Assembly (NCBI GenBank): GCA_027257055.1
Contig: JAPVLO010000055.1
Span: forward strand, 9,943,501 to 10,007,500
Direction: 5' to 3'
Source of the DNA: Cephalopachus bancanus
Taxonomy: Eukaryota > Chordata > Mammalia > Primates > Tarsiidae
Length of the DNA: 64,000 nt
Part shown: piece by piece, positions 10,613 to 22,679 of the stretch
Layout of the letters: each line of letters opens with the position of its first letter
Numbering within the stretch: position 1 is the stretch's first letter
The notes under the pieces: generated by a model
What the model was told of the DNA's origin: nothing
The model's input: only the letters and a program-made list of their open reading frames with translations
Databases searched by the model: none
Made by a program: the position numbers and the translations under genes

Positions 10613-12179
10613 TACAAAGTTTGGATGGCTAAGTCAGCCTGATCTGAGGTCAGTCCAGCCATCCACTCAGCCTCCACATGCAGTCATATCTACAAACATG
10701 GCATCTATCAGGAATAAAGACACCTCCATCTTTACTCACTGCTTTATCTCTTAACCCTCTCAAAATCCAGGCAGGAAGGGAGGGGGGCTCTTTTTTGGAG
10801 CCCTGTGAAAGCTGCAGTAGTCAGGATAGATTGGAGAAGGCTGAGATGGAAATCAGGGACCTGCTTTGAAGCTGCCACAGAGGACTCAGGCTGTGCTGGC
10901 AAGATAGCTAGTGGAGGAACAGACAGGAAAGGACAGATGTGAGAGAAAGAAACAGGAAAACCCCACATGAATCGGTGTTCTGAGAATGCAGGCAGGGTGG
11001 GGAGGGTGGTGGTGAAGACAAGGGGAGAGGGGACTTGGGCTCTGGGGCTGCCAGGGCATCTTGATGGAAAAATCCAGTGGGAAACAGAAATGTGGGCTGC
11101 TGGTAGGGAGGGAGAAGAGCACTGCATAGAAATAAAAACTGACACATAGAGTGTGGACGGAATCCAGGGGGAGAAATGTGGAGCATGAGAGAAGTCAGCT
11201 GAGGACGGAACTGGACAGGACCTCCCTGCTCAGGAGGCTGGAGGAGGAGGAGGAACAGGCAGAGAGGAGCAATGCTGTGAGAGAGGTCAGGGAGCCAAAG
11301 GAGGGCAGAACTTCAAGAAAGAGCCCCAAAGTGTTCGATCTTCACAAAGAAACAGGAGGGGCCCAGGAGGCAGGAAGAAGACCCCCAGAGCAGCCGAGTC
11401 CCAGATCCCCTGAAGGATGTGTCATCATGTGAAGTCTGCTCAGGATGCCGAGCGGGACAGCCAAGGACATCCACGCCAAAGTTGTGTTGACATATCACAC
11501 GTCGACCTCACCGTGGCATGGCCACCCTGTGGGACTAGGAGACTGGAGCTCCAACTCTGTTACAAGCAGAGGCTACCTCTCGCCTGCTCCCGAATTCCTG
11601 CAACTTCTGATGACTTCAGCGATGAATCCCAGAGAGATGACTATTTTCTCAAAGTCATGCCTTTTTTAAGCACTAAGTGGGGAAAAAAAGAAGTTAAAAA
11701 AAAAAGAAAAGAAAGAAGACTGCATAAAAAGGAACCACAGAGACTTAAAAAAAAAGAAAATCTTCTGATAAGCTGCATTTAAACCACCTACTTAGGAGGG
11801 AAATTAATGTTAACTGCTAAGGTCAAAGAATGAGCTAAAGACAGAGCTCTGAATTTTTAACCCCAATTTTTCAATCCAGTCACACATTATGACTTCTCTG
11901 TGGATTTCTGACACTGATTCTACCATTTGAAGCAGCATGCACACGGGTCTTGACCCTTGGGGCCAGAATGTGACTAACTGCTGCACTTGGCTCCTTGTAA
12001 ATGGACCCCCAAGCTGAGTCACAGGCCAGGCACACTCCTTCTTCCGTCAGCCCCCACCTACCCTTTGACAGCTGTCCAACATGTGACATTCAAAGAGGAA
12101 AAATCTTCCACAAGGTCACCGAGAGTCAAAATCTTACTAAACCATTTATCTTAGGGATGAGATGTATTGTAAAGGCTTT
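10613..12179. other. unique purine-rich sequence, no gene recognised
   Basis: Bases 10790-11450 are rich in GGAGG and AGGAG words, giving long but compositionally biased open frames (for example plus 11151-11432). An A-rich stretch with 'aaaaaaagaaaagaaagaaga' character lies at 11686-11760. Nothing here has a recognisable domain, and the region could include an old unclassified repeat. Confidence 0.4.
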
Positions 12180-12293
12180 TTTTTTTTTTTTTTTTGAAAC
12201 GAGGTCTCACTATGTTTCCTAGGCTGGTTTTAATCTCCTGCCTCTACCTCCCAAAGTTCTGGGATTATAAGTATGAGCCACCATACCTGGCCA
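12180..12293 (-). mobile_element. Alu left-monomer fragment, minus strand
   Basis: A poly-T of 18 bases precedes about 100 bases matching only the left Alu arm, ending with the complement of the Alu head (GAGCCACCATACCTGGCC). The right arm is absent. It is a free left monomer (FLAM-like) or a truncated Alu. Confidence 0.8.
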
Positions 12294-12659
12294 TAAAAGA
12301 AATATTCTACACAAAGTATATTAAAATTAAAAGGTAAATTATGCTTTCTATTTTGCATTAAGAATATCTCTCTCCCAATTGGTAAGAATTGAAAGATAGG
12401 AAAAGCATTCTTAATAGAGTTTTTGCAGCACTGGGGGTATTTCTGAAGCCCCTGCAGGACCAATTGAAAGAAAATATTTTCCCAACAGCATTTCAAGAGA
12501 AAGTAAATGTTCTACCTTAGTAGGTTTTCTAATACACGTGGGGTGAATACTTGGGCATTCCAATTTCAATGTGGAACAAATTTTATTGTTCAGTACTCTA
12601 GACATTATGGAAAGAGGACCCAACCTCCAGTGAACTGAAAAGACAAAGTCCCTACTGCA

Positions 12660-13080
12660 TCCACAGTGTGTTTAATTATTCAGCTCATGTGCTATTATTA
12701 TTACATACTCAATAAATAATTATCAAAGCTTTCGCTAGCCTTAATTACTCCAATGAAAGCAAATTTTTCCATAAAGTTCAGATTAAAATATTATCACATT
12801 CTTTTACACTAAACTAGTTGGGAACTATTTTCAGATTTTCTGCATTAATGAATATATTCTCAGTCATCACTCGAAGGCCAAGCAAACACATTTGCGAAGC
12901 CGTCAGCACTTTGTAATCTTCTGCCAGGATCTCAGCTGTTAAGGTAGTGATTGCTACATGCCTTCCTTGACAGAGGAATGGAGAGCAATGGTTTTAATTA
13001 AAGGGAACTGCAAGCTTCGCATGGTACTTGGCACTTGGTTGAGACTGTGCCTGATATATTCTGGTGAATCAGAAATGGCA
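12660..13080. promoter_or_regulatory. candidate conserved non-coding block
   Basis: An AT-rich stretch free of recognised repeats, dense in homeodomain-like TAAT/ATTA cores (for example CTTAATTACT near 12740 and GCATTAATGAA near 12842) together with retained CpG (ACTCGAAGG, TTTGCGAAGCCGTC). This texture is common in vertebrate developmental enhancers. I have no alignment, so this is inference. Confidence 0.3.
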
Positions 13081-13989
13081 TGGCCATGGGTTCATTGACA
13101 GTGCATTGAGCATTGATATACACATGTGGGCACAACCAAATAATTCAGTCTGAAGAGGGAAACTACCTCTCTCTCTTCACATATGCACACATGAACACAT
13201 ACACACACACACACACAACATACACACACACACACAGGTAACGCTCTCTGCAAAACTGTCTTGTTTCTCATTTCTGTTAACAATTTACTCATTACTCACA
13301 GCAGGAAAAGAATGGCATCAGCAAAACAGAAGCAGTCATTCTTTCTTTCTGCCACTTGCAACTAAAGCCCAGCATCTCAGTTCAGCCTTTCCAGGGAAAC
13401 TCATGCCTGCCTTCTTTAATACAGTTATTACCATTTTTAAGAAAGGGATGCAGATGGAGTTTTACATCACCATTTTGATGAGCATTGCTTCCTTGTAATT
13501 CCCAACAGTCATACCGCAGGTTGGCTGCCACTGCACACACAGTGAAGTAGTCTCTTCCAAGGGAGTGTGACCCTATTAACGTGTAGCTTTACATGTTAGC
13601 CTGAAGCAGTGGGGGGAGGCGGAACACCTTATAATGATAACTCTGTGATTTACCAGGCAGAACCCACCAAGATGTTATGACACCCTCCTCTCTCTAAGCC
13701 TCAGTTAGTCCTTCAGGCTGTGATCAAGAGTTCCTAAGGTTTTAGGTGATAGTTCATCCACCTGAGCATTTATACGATACACTATTCTAGAGCACAAAGC
13801 TGAGTAGGATGGAGGATATACCCTCAAGTTGCTCACATTGGGAAGTGTTTGCTGTTTGGCTGATTGTAGAGGGTAATTCTGGATCCCTAGAGGCAGCTTA
13901 CTATCTTAGCTGAGCAGACCTCCCATTTAGGTTGCCATTAATGAAATGCAAGGAAGCATCTAAGCTTTCCAGTATAATGCACATGACCT
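13081..13989. other. unique sequence with a (CA)n microsatellite
   Basis: A CA-repeat interrupted once lies at 13196-13237. The rest holds no recognisable gene. The minus-strand open frame across the microsatellite encodes a Cys/Val run and is an artefact. Confidence 0.6.
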
Positions 13990-15165
13990 CAAATACAGAG
14001 CACTGTGTAGGTCTTTAAAATGTACTTTGAATTACAAAGTATTTCAAACACATAGAGAAGTGTAAAATAATATAACAACAAGCCTATCAACACCGTGAGG
14101 TTTAATCATTCTTAACATTTTGACATATTTGCTTCAGACCTTTCATTTTAGAAAGAAAGATATATCAAAAAATACAGGCCTGGTGTGATGGCTCACACCT
14201 GTAATCCCAGCACTTTGGGAGGCAGAGGTGAGAGGATTGCCTGAGCCCTGAGGTTCGAGACCAGTCTGGGCAACTTGGTGAAACCTCATCTCTACAATAA
14301 ATTAAAAAATTAGCCGGGCGTGGTGGCGCACGCCTGTAGTTCCAGCTTCTTGGAAGACAAAGGCAGAAGGATCGCCTGTAGGTCAAGTCTGCAGTGGCTG
14401 TGAGCATGCCACTACACTCCAGCCTGGGTCACAGAGTGAGACTCTGACTCAAAAATTAAAAAAAATTAAAAAGATATAGTTGAAGTTCTCTTTATAAATT
14501 ATATGAATATGACTTTGCTGGTTTATAAATATTATATAAATGGGTGTCCTACTTACCTTTCAATAACTAACTTTCTTTATTCAATGTTTTGCTTGAAAGA
14601 TTCATCCATGCTAATACAGTACATAAACAGTATATTTTAACTGATATATAGTATCCTACTGCTTGATCATGTGACAATGTGTTCATCCCTTGCCCCGAAA
14701 TGGACATTTAGGATGTTTCCAATTTTTTTGATATGACAATACCACTTTAATGTTTTTGCATGGAATTCCTCCAGCATAGGCATGAGAAATTCCATGGGAT
14801 ATATCCCTAGACATGGAATAGCTGAGTCAAAGGTGTGCAGCTCTCCACGATTGCCAAATATTGCCAAATTATTTCCCAAAGAGTCTGCACCAACATTTCC
14901 ACTCAGTGATGCATGCCAGTTCTCGTTGCTTCCTGTCTTCCCCATTGCTGGGGAGCAGAAGACTTGAATTCCTGCCACTCTGATGGGGGTGAGATAGGAT
15001 CTCATGACTGCTCTGATGCATTTCCCTGAGGTTGAACTTACTCTCAAGTATCTACTGGCCTGTCAAGGTTCCCCTTCTAAGAATCGTCTAATCATATTCC
15101 TCACTCATTTTTCTCTTTGTTGTATGCCTTTCCTAATTTTGAAAGAGTTATTTATATATTCTTTT
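13990..15165 (-). mobile_element. ancient L1 3' fragment, minus strand, interrupted by an Alu
   Basis: Phrases typical of old L1 3' ends in reverse orientation appear in order: 'aattacaaagtatttcaaacacatagagaagtgtaaaataatataac', then after the Alu 'gcttgaaagattcatccatgct', 'ccaaattatttcccaaagagtctgcaccaacatttccac', and 'gaaagagttatttatatattc'. The minus-strand 126-codon frame at 14667-15047 is L1-derived and degenerate. Confidence 0.8.
14175..14468 (+). mobile_element. Alu nested in L1, plus strand
   Basis: Complete Alu from GGCCTGGTGTGATGGCTCAC to an A-rich tail 'aaaaattaaaaaaaattaaaa'. AAAGATATA occurs before it (about 14156) and after it (about 14469), consistent with a target-site duplication. 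It inserted into the L1 fragment that surrounds it. Confidence 0.92.
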
Positions 15166-15171
15166 TTTTAC

Positions 15172-15540
15172 CTTTATTTTGGCAACAGCTTTATTGAGAC
15201 ATAATTCACATGCTGTACCATTCACCCACTTGACGTGTACCATTCAGTGGCTTTTACTATATTCACATAGTTGTGCATCCACTGCCACAATCAATTTTAA
15301 AACTTTTTCACTAGCCCAGAAAGAGACACTTTAGCCGTCACCGGCTGCCTCATCCTTTCATTCCCCCACAGCCCTAGGCAGACACTCATCTATTTTCTGT
15401 CCCTCTAAATTTTCCTATTCTGGACATTTCATATCAATGAAGTCCTACAATATGTGTTTCTTTGTGTCTGGCTTCTTTCATTTCGCATAATGTTTTCAAG
15501 TTTCAGCCACGTTGTAGCATGTGTCAGTACTTTATTTTTT
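15172..15540 (-). mobile_element. L1 3' end fragment, minus strand
   Basis: 'gcaacagctttattgagacataattcacatgctgtaccattcaccc' is the reverse of an L1 3' terminus and includes the complement of its AATAAA. The copy continues to the 'tcatttcgcataatgttttcaag' segment and then stops at the next L1 3' end. Confidence 0.85.
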
Positions 15541-16740
15541 TATTGTGGTAAAATATACGTAACATAAAACGTATCATTTTATCCACTTTTATCCTACAGT
15601 TCAGTGGCAATAAGAACATTCACATTTTTGTGCAACCATCATCACCATCTTCCCAAACTGAAACTCCGCACCCATTAAACGCCATCTTCCCATTTCTCTC
15701 TCCTCCTAACCCCTAGCACTCACTATTATTCTCTGGGGACCTCGTATGTGTGGACTCATGCAATATTTGTCATTCTGTGACTGGCTTACTTAGCACAATA
15801 TCATCAAGATTCATCTATGTTGTAGTGTGAGTCAGAACTTCCTTCTTATGACTGAATAGTATGCCATTGTACGGATAATGCATATTGTGTTCATTCATTC
15901 ATCCGTCGATGGACGACTGGATTGTTTCCACATTTTGTCACTTGTGAATAATGCTGCTATGAACATCAATGTGCATGTGTCTATTTGTGTCCCCACTTTC
16001 AGTACTTTTGGGTATACACACAAAACTGGAATTGCTGAATCATATGGCAACTCTATGCTGAGCTTTGTGGGGAGTTGTCATACCGTTTTCTTATTTGCAT
16101 ATTTATAGCACTTGTCTTTTATTGGCTACATCTGTTGCAAAGTTTTTTCCCCTAATATTTGACTGTCTTTATCTTTCTTGTACAGAAATTTTAAATTTTA
16201 TTATCAATTTTATGAATCTTGCCTCTATGGCTTTTGCTTATTGTATCTTGTTTAAGATGCTTTTCCACCCCAATGTTGGAAGATATTTTCCTATAGTCCC
16301 ACTTTTGCATGTAAATCTTTCATCTCATGGAGTTGATGTCTTTACATGTTGTGAGGTAGGGATCTAATTTAACTTTTTTCCCATCTGGATAACCAAATGT
16401 CCCAGATGGCAAATGTTTCCTGCTAATTTTTAGTTCTGCCTCTGCCCTAGGCCAGCTTCCCATGGGTCCATTTCTGGGTTTCCCAGTCTGTTCCATTGAT
16501 CCACTTTCTACTTCTGCCCTGGTGCTACACTGTCTTAATTACAACAGCTTTCTAGTAAGTCTGCATTCGGAGAGCAAATCCCACATCATACTCTTTGCCT
16601 TTGAAATCATCTTGTCTCCATTTGGTCCTTTACGTGTAAGTTTTAAGATTACCTTTTCAAACTCTATGAACTGTATTGAGAAGACCAACGTTACATGTAT
16701 ACTAAAAACGTAATGACATTGTACCTTCCATGATTCCAAG
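15541..16740 (-). mobile_element. second L1 3' fragment, minus strand
   Basis: A new L1 3' end begins at 'attgtggtaaaatatacgtaacataaaacg'. It runs through the classical 'ttcattcatccgtcgatggacgactggattgtttccac' and 'gtgaataatgctgctatgaacatc' segments into more 5' sequence. It overlaps in content with the preceding fragment, so these are two separate insertions, not one element. All encoded frames are broken. Confidence 0.85.
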
Positions 16741-18773
16741 ATCCCAACTCCATCTGTTCCATTTTATGAGCAAGGGCAATGCTGGCATTTTCACAGCCAA
16801 GCAGGACATCAGTGAGGGAACCCAGTCCAGAAACCCTTGCATAATGCTCCTTCCATGAACTTCACATAGGGACTTCTCCCCCTTCCTTATGACAGAGCTT
16901 TGCCTTCTATTTTATTTCTCCCTAAGTCCAGTCATTAAGTCATTAATTCATTCAATTAGCATTTTTGAGTGCCAACAGGCCTTTTGGCTCTGTGTGGGCA
17001 GAAATCCTACTAGGAACCTGGGATAAGATGCAGCTCTGAGGGCTGAGCAAAGACCCTGTGCCGTCCCTTGAGAATTAGAACTGGCTCTGAGCCCTGTGTA
17101 TGGTCAGTGAAGAGGGGCACAGGCAGCAGTTGGGAGAAAAGAAAAAGTGGTGTAGATGGTGGAAGGTGGAAGGGGCATTGGGGGTCAGAGGCTTTGCAAG
17201 AGGACCATGCAGACTCATGCTAACCAACCCACAGGAAACCAAGTACAGAAACCAGAATGCCAATGTATTAATTTTTTTGCTAAAACAAAATACGAGCACC
17301 AAGTGGACTAGAAATTACTTCCTGTGGCCAAACATTTGGTCCGTGTAGACAAATTACACTGGGAAGCCAAGCTATAATCAGAAGTGTGCTTGATGACCTC
17401 AGAGAGACAGGGAGAGTTGTTTCATTTCAATGTATCCTGACATCAGGTGGACTCATTTCTATGACAGAGCATTGTCAACTGTAGGGGAACTGTCTACAGG
17501 CTGGAAGCCCTCCCTGACACTGAGGGCCATCGTGTCTGTGCCCTGACTTCCTTCCTGCTGCTTCCAAGACAGCCCATTCTTCTTCAGAAACGCACACTCT
17601 ATCTTTGGACACTATTATACACTGAATGTGGCTGGAGTTAAGGTGTGTTCATAAACTAGCCAGGTTATTTTGCTTCTCTGATTTGAATTACAATTTAACT
17701 CTTCAACTGAGATATTTCCAATTTCTTAGGGACAGGAAGAAGCTCCATTGGCCAGCAAGATAACTAAGGCCCAAAAAAGTTCTGGGATTCAGTTAGCCAA
17801 GGTTTCCCAGGTGACATTGCCTGAACTAGATTACAACCCAGGGTTTTGGTTTGTTTGTTGCTTGATTCTTGTTTTTTGTTTTAGAATTGTGGGGTCCATG
17901 TGAGCATTCACCACATAAGTAAACTGCATGCAGGTGAGGTTTAGGCTTTCAGATAATATTCTCTCCCCTAGTAGTGGACATGGTACCCGATGGTGCAACC
18001 CAGGTTTTAATCCAACTGCAAAAACGAAAATGTCTGAAAATACAAGGCAAAGTACCAAAGAATCGGTGGCTAAATTTGGCACCTAACCACATCAACTCTG
18101 CGGTGAAGAAACTGGAAAGTGGAGACCTCACTTCTACTCCTTTATAACTTCCCACAGTACCTGGCCTAAGATGTGCTCAGCAGGCACTTCATATGTGTTG
18201 ACAGCTAAGTTCCTCCTCTGCCCAAGATGCTCTCAAACACGCACAGAGTGCTGGGGCACTAAACCACATTTTCCCCTCTTCCCTTTTCAAGTTGCCTTTC
18301 AGTCCACACAAGAACTTCTTCAAGGAGCACCCAGGAATCTTTGAGTCCCTTCCTCCAGGGTCTGTGCCATCCGTTTCCTCTCCCACAGGTTTCTGGACCT
18401 TTCTGTTCCCCGCCCTTCCCACTGGGACACCACTTCACCTTGGAGCCACTCCCCCTGTCTTTGGGGTAGTGATGACTGTTATTTCTGGCCCCTCCTTAGA
18501 GTCACAGGTTCTACCTTCCTCCTGGACCTGAGCATCTTTCTTTTACTGTGATCAGAAGGTAGTATAAAATAAATTATAAAGGTAGTAAAAACATACACAA
18601 AGAACTGTATTCCACTGAGCCGCAAGTTCTCTTAAGATCACTGTAACAATATTGTGAAGTGATTCTGGATGATTTCATGGAAGTCACCCCTGCCTGGCTT
18701 ATGAGCCATGAGGGTAAAATATCTCTGACTGCCCTGAGGATAAAACACCCGAGTTGGAAAGGAAAAGGAAGTG
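16741..18773. other. unique sequence, no gene recognised
   Basis: I see no exon with convincing splice sites. The region contains short open frames on both strands without recognised motifs. Simple-repeat content is low. Confidence 0.45.
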
Positions 18774-18961
18774 ATGCTATAGTTTAGGCCTTCTAATATA
18801 GTGTTCTGTATAGTAGCTGTTCTTATCAGTTTAATATTTGATTCGTCCTCTGAGGACAATATATTAAATGGATTTTTGGAGCAGGGAGTTGGAATAGGAG
18901 CGTGCGCTGTTCACTCTATGCATCGACCTGGTATTGCAGTACCTCTAGGCATGGTGCACTT
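18774..18961 (+). pseudogene. RNU2-like: U2 spliceosomal snRNA pseudogene
   Basis: From about 18814 the sequence closely follows U2 snRNA: TGTTCTTATCAGTTTAATAT, then GAGGACAATATATTAAATGG, the Sm-site region GGATTTTTGGAGCAGGGAG, and the 3' stem-loop IV part CATCGACCTGGTATTGCAGT ending GGTGCAC. U2 RNA pairs with the intron branch point and binds Sm and SF3 proteins in the spliceosome. Here the 5' 40 bases are badly degraded, including the GUAGUA branch-point recognition element, which reads ATAGTAG. Several bases are substituted in stem-loops IIa and III. The copy should therefore be non-functional. An A-run lies about 45 bases downstream (19005-19012), beyond the mature U2 3' end. That could be the tail of a retroposed extended transcript or unrelated. 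I saw no clear target-site duplication. Confidence 0.9.
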
Positions 18962-19387
18962 CCTCGGGGGAGTAACTTGGTTGCAATAAAGAAGAATCGG
19001 GTCGGAAAAAAACATATATATAGTGTTGGAAGTTATTCCCGGCTTTTATGGTAGGATAAAATGTCTACCTGTAGAACGTTCCAACAAGTTGTCCATTTTC
19101 ACATATATATCCCAAACAAAAGAACATTTATCATATAAGGTAATAGAAGCCTGTTTATGTAAGCGTGCTATGTTCAAAGCAACAAATTCAGAGTGTGTAG
19201 GTCGTACTGACAATTCAATTTTTAAATCTGTTTCCATTAAAAATTCCTTCTTTTCTGACTTCTTCTGGTTTCCTTTTTTCTTACCTCCGGGGCTCTTGAA
19301 CTGGGCTCCACAGACATTAAAAGGTTTACAGATGCATTTCAGAAGGCCCTAAGCTCCTAAAATTGTAGTATGTATATATTCTTTATA
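18962..19387. other. AT-rich sequence between U2 pseudogene and mariner fossil
   Basis: No gene seen. The 109-codon plus-strand frame at 19023-19352 has no recognisable domain. Confidence 0.45.
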
Positions 19388-19932
19388 CAAGGGGAGAACA
19401 AAAAAAAAAACCGGAATTATTTTTTGTCAGGTGGGAGCCTTGTAGTACAGGCTTCTCCTGCCAGGTGAGTGTTCTAGGAACCCATCAACATCAGTGTACC
19501 AGCAAGCATTGTTGTGAGAGGCTGCATTCGGCTTCAGTGAATTTTTTTTTTCCATTCTTTCAAAGTGTTTGCCTATTTCATGATGCGTGATTTACGAGAG
19601 AACTTACCCACACTACACTGAGTGTTCAGCAGTTTTTGACGGAAAGCAGCATGAGCCCTGTGTCCCACCCTCCCTATTCACCCAATCTCACCCCAAATAA
19701 CATTTTTTGTTTGTCTGTTTTCTTGGGTGAATAAAGTCCTTAAAGGGAAACATTTTACTGATGTGGAAGAAGTGAAACAAAAAAACGGTAGAAACACTAA
19801 AAGGCATCAAATACTGTTCTGAGTAGCAGAAAATGTCTCTCGAGAGGTGTATTGCATCAAGCAGAGTACTTTGAAGGTGAAAATCAAACATGTAAATATA
19901 AATACAATTTTTTATATTATGGTCCCCACTTG
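19388..19932 (+). mobile_element. mariner-type DNA transposon fossil (MARNA-like), copy 1
   Basis: The element is bounded by terminal inverted repeats (CAAGGGGAGAAC at the left, GGTCCCCACTTG at the right) and flanked by TA on both sides, the target of Tc1/mariner elements. The second half still spells a broken C-terminal mariner transposase segment (conceptually ...HPPYSP... then a K-V-L-K-G-K-F-like stretch and an EYFEG-like end), with frameshifts and stops. At about 545 bp it is far shorter than an autonomous mariner (about 1.3 kb), so it is an internally deleted copy. It is homologous to 46307-46862. Confidence 0.82.
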
Positions 19933-20059
19933 TATGGTAGCTTTAATCTTATTTTCAAAGGAATCCTTGACCCCCCCCAAATGGCCTCTGATTATGTTTC
20001 TTGTTCATATGCAAGGGAGAAAAATTTCCAAGTAAGACTTGTATATGAACAAGCCACCC

Positions 20060-20290
20060 AGCAGAAAGAATCTCAAGTCTGGCATCAGAGAGACCTGAGT
20101 TCAAATCAACTTGCCAGCTGAACTCTACTTTTGGATGAGTTACTTAAATACTGTGATTCTCAGCTGCCTCCTCTCTGTAAAATGTGGGTGATACCGCTTG
20201 CCTACTTCATGGGGTTATTATGAGGCTGAGACGATCTAATATCTATAAACCCCAGCACACTGTGCATGCTCAATGCCTGGTAGACTTTCT
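20060..20290 (+). repeat. MIR, plus strand, nearly full length
   Basis: Shows the MIR order: 'tctggcatcagagagacctgagttcaaatc', 'ctctgtaaaatgtgggtgatacc', 'ttcatggggttattatgagg', and the end 'tgctcaatgcctggtag'. Old and diverged. Confidence 0.8.
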
Positions 20291-22124
20291 GCACCCGCTC
20301 AACACCAAGGAAACCTAGAGTTGTCACCCTGGAACAGGGTCTGCAGCATGCACTGCAGAGCTGAGGACTAAAATGCAAGCACAAGTCGGTAAAGGAAACC
20401 TCATTGAGCTCAATGCTTCTCTGCCTCCACAAGTTAAATTTCTTCTCAAGGGTGGTTTCTATGCAATCCCCACTGAGCGTTGACTGAGAACCTCCATAGA
20501 CCAGATGTCCCATCTTCAGGTTCTAACACCTCCCTCGTGCAGCCGTTACAGGAGGAGAAATGGCTTCCACGCCCACCCAAAAGCTCCGCGCAATGTTTTC
20601 TCCTTCCACCTTTGCCAACAAAGCCACTTCCTTGTGCTCGAGGCACCTCGGGATCCCACTTCTACTTCTTTCTCGACTTTCATTTCTCATACCTTGTCTT
20701 GAGCCACATCCTCTGTGCTAGAAACAGCTCCCACTTCCTGCTGGCCCAGCACCTCCGAGCACTTCCTCTCTAGGGCTGTGCTCTATCAGGAGTTTCCACA
20801 TCCATATCGCTAGGGGATGTTTCTAAATCCCCCCCGATTGGGAAACCGGCAAGTTGGTAGGTCCCTATAAAATATGCTGTGTGTAGAGACCAGAAGGCCT
20901 GTCCTATTCCCTGGGTCCAATTTGGGGCAGCGCAGACCCACCTCCAAGCATAAGCAAGAGAGAGTCCTCATGCCAGTTTCTAAAACTTGCCCCTAATGCT
21001 GTTTGTCCCATTCTGCTGGGATTAAGAGGATGGGTCAGCATTAGAAGCCCAGCTCCATCACTGACTAGCTTATGGTTCAGAGCCCTTAACCTCTGTGAGC
21101 CTCAAACTAGTAGGCAGATAAGACACAGTCTATATTCTAATCACAATTACAAGGTGGGTATTGAATTCCATGGTCAGACAAGCCCAGACCTGCAGGAGGC
21201 AACAAAGGGGAGATACTTCCTGGTTGAGGCAAGGAGGAAGGGAACATCAGAGCCGAACTCTGCCAATTTTAATGCACTTAGAAAGTCCTATAAGATTGGA
21301 TTCATGCCATACAAATGTTTTTATATAATATTAGTGACCACTTATGGACTATCTACTTGGTGGCAAGTGCCAAACATGCATTGTTCCTTACCCTCGCAAC
21401 GTGGACAGACCTTTCCCCATTTCGCAGAAGTGGATTCCCTGCTGATCCTGGTTAAGCCAAGTCTGTCTGGTGCCCACCACTGCCATTGTCCCTCCTCCCA
21501 GGGTGGTTTGTAGTTCTAAAAGATAAGGGGCACTCTAAGGCTATAGGTGTGGTCATGAGATAATGGACCAGGAGGACTCTGGCTTTCCAGCTTTTTGAAG
21601 ACAGTCCTTCTCCAGGGACATAGGCAGCCCTAAATCCTTGGTAAGAGCCTAAGAAGACAAGTAGGCAGGGAAAGGGGTACCTAGACCCTGGCTGGCACCA
21701 GCCTGTCTATGGAGGCTTCCCCACAGAAAAAAAACAGAAGCACATGTCAAGAAAGCCAAGCTTAATGAGGTGTAATGGCACCATGTTGGCTTTGGTCACT
21801 TCCCCAGGACAACTGGACACACCCCCAAGGCACTACAGAATTCTCGAATGTGGTCAAATGGCAGCACCTGATTTTCTAGACTTACAAACCTGTTGATCAT
21901 CCCGAAATACAACCAAAGTACATTTCTGTATATGGTGGCTCTGTCGTAAGCCACGTTGCAAAGACGGATTCCGGTGCTTCAGACTGGAAACTCTTCTCCC
22001 ACTCCAGTGTCGATCGATTAAACCAATGATGGCTTTGGCCATTGGCAGTGCCCAGGGTGGCCAAAACCTGAGGCCAACACATCCTCCCCACAGCCTCCCA
22101 CCTGTGTTTTCAGGGGAGACAGTC
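20291..22124. other. unique sequence with one MIR fragment
   Basis: A MIR fragment in plus orientation lies at about 21030-21112 ('agcccagctccatcactgactagc' then 'cccttaacctctgtgagcctc'). No exon is evident otherwise. The minus-strand frames at 20202-20646 show no domain. Confidence 0.45.
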
Positions 22125-22139
22125 CTGGTTGTTTCTCTC

Positions 22140-22491
22140 TCTTTTTTTTTTTTTGAGTTGGAGTCTCACTCTGTCACCCAGACTGGAGTGCAGTGGCCAC
22201 TTCTGGCCACTGCAGCCTCGACCTGTTGGGCTCCAGCGATCCTTCTACCTCAGCCTTCCAAGTAGCTGGAACTACAGGCACGCACTACCACACCCAGCTA
22301 ATTTTTTGATTTATTGTAGAGATGAGGTCTCGCCAAGTTGCCCAGGCGGGTCATGACGATTAGTTTTTGATTTATGGTAGAGATGAGGTCTCGCCAAGTT
22401 GCCCAGGCGGGTCTCAAACCCGCGGGCTCAGGCAATTCATTCACCTTGGCCGCCCAAAGCACGGGATTATAGGCTGAGCTACCAAGCCCGG
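22140..22491 (-). mobile_element. Alu, minus strand, with internal 61-bp duplication
   Basis: A perfect 15-bp target-site duplication, CCTGGTTGTTTCTCT, occurs at 22125-22139 and 22492-22506. The element has the lineage consensus. Inside it, the segment from 'gatttattgtagagatgagg' to 'gcccaggcgggtc' is present twice (about 22309-22352 and 22370-22413), making the Alu roughly 60 bases longer than usual. The junction 'atgacgattagttttt' contains a few non-Alu bases. Confidence 0.95.
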
Positions 22492-22679
22492 CCTGGTTGT
22501 TTCTCTTAAGGAAGGGAACAACTGATGAAATCTACAGAGTGCTGAGATGAGGGGCGGACAAGGACATGGCCCCAAGAGGGCCATGGGAGCTACCAAAGAA
22601 GCAATCCCCTGAGTGACTGTCTGCTAGGAATACCACAGAGCAAGCCCCTTTGTACATCCCTTGAGAGGATGCTGTGATG

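Noticed and set aside
10111..10754. Leader-like frame running into the 48-bp minisatellite as a repetitive protein
   Set aside because: Open because of the period length; the frame breaks at 47-base units and no promoter or splice evidence exists.
14667..15047. 126-codon minus-strand frame
   Set aside because: Lies entirely in an old L1 3' region and shows no intact L1 protein motif.
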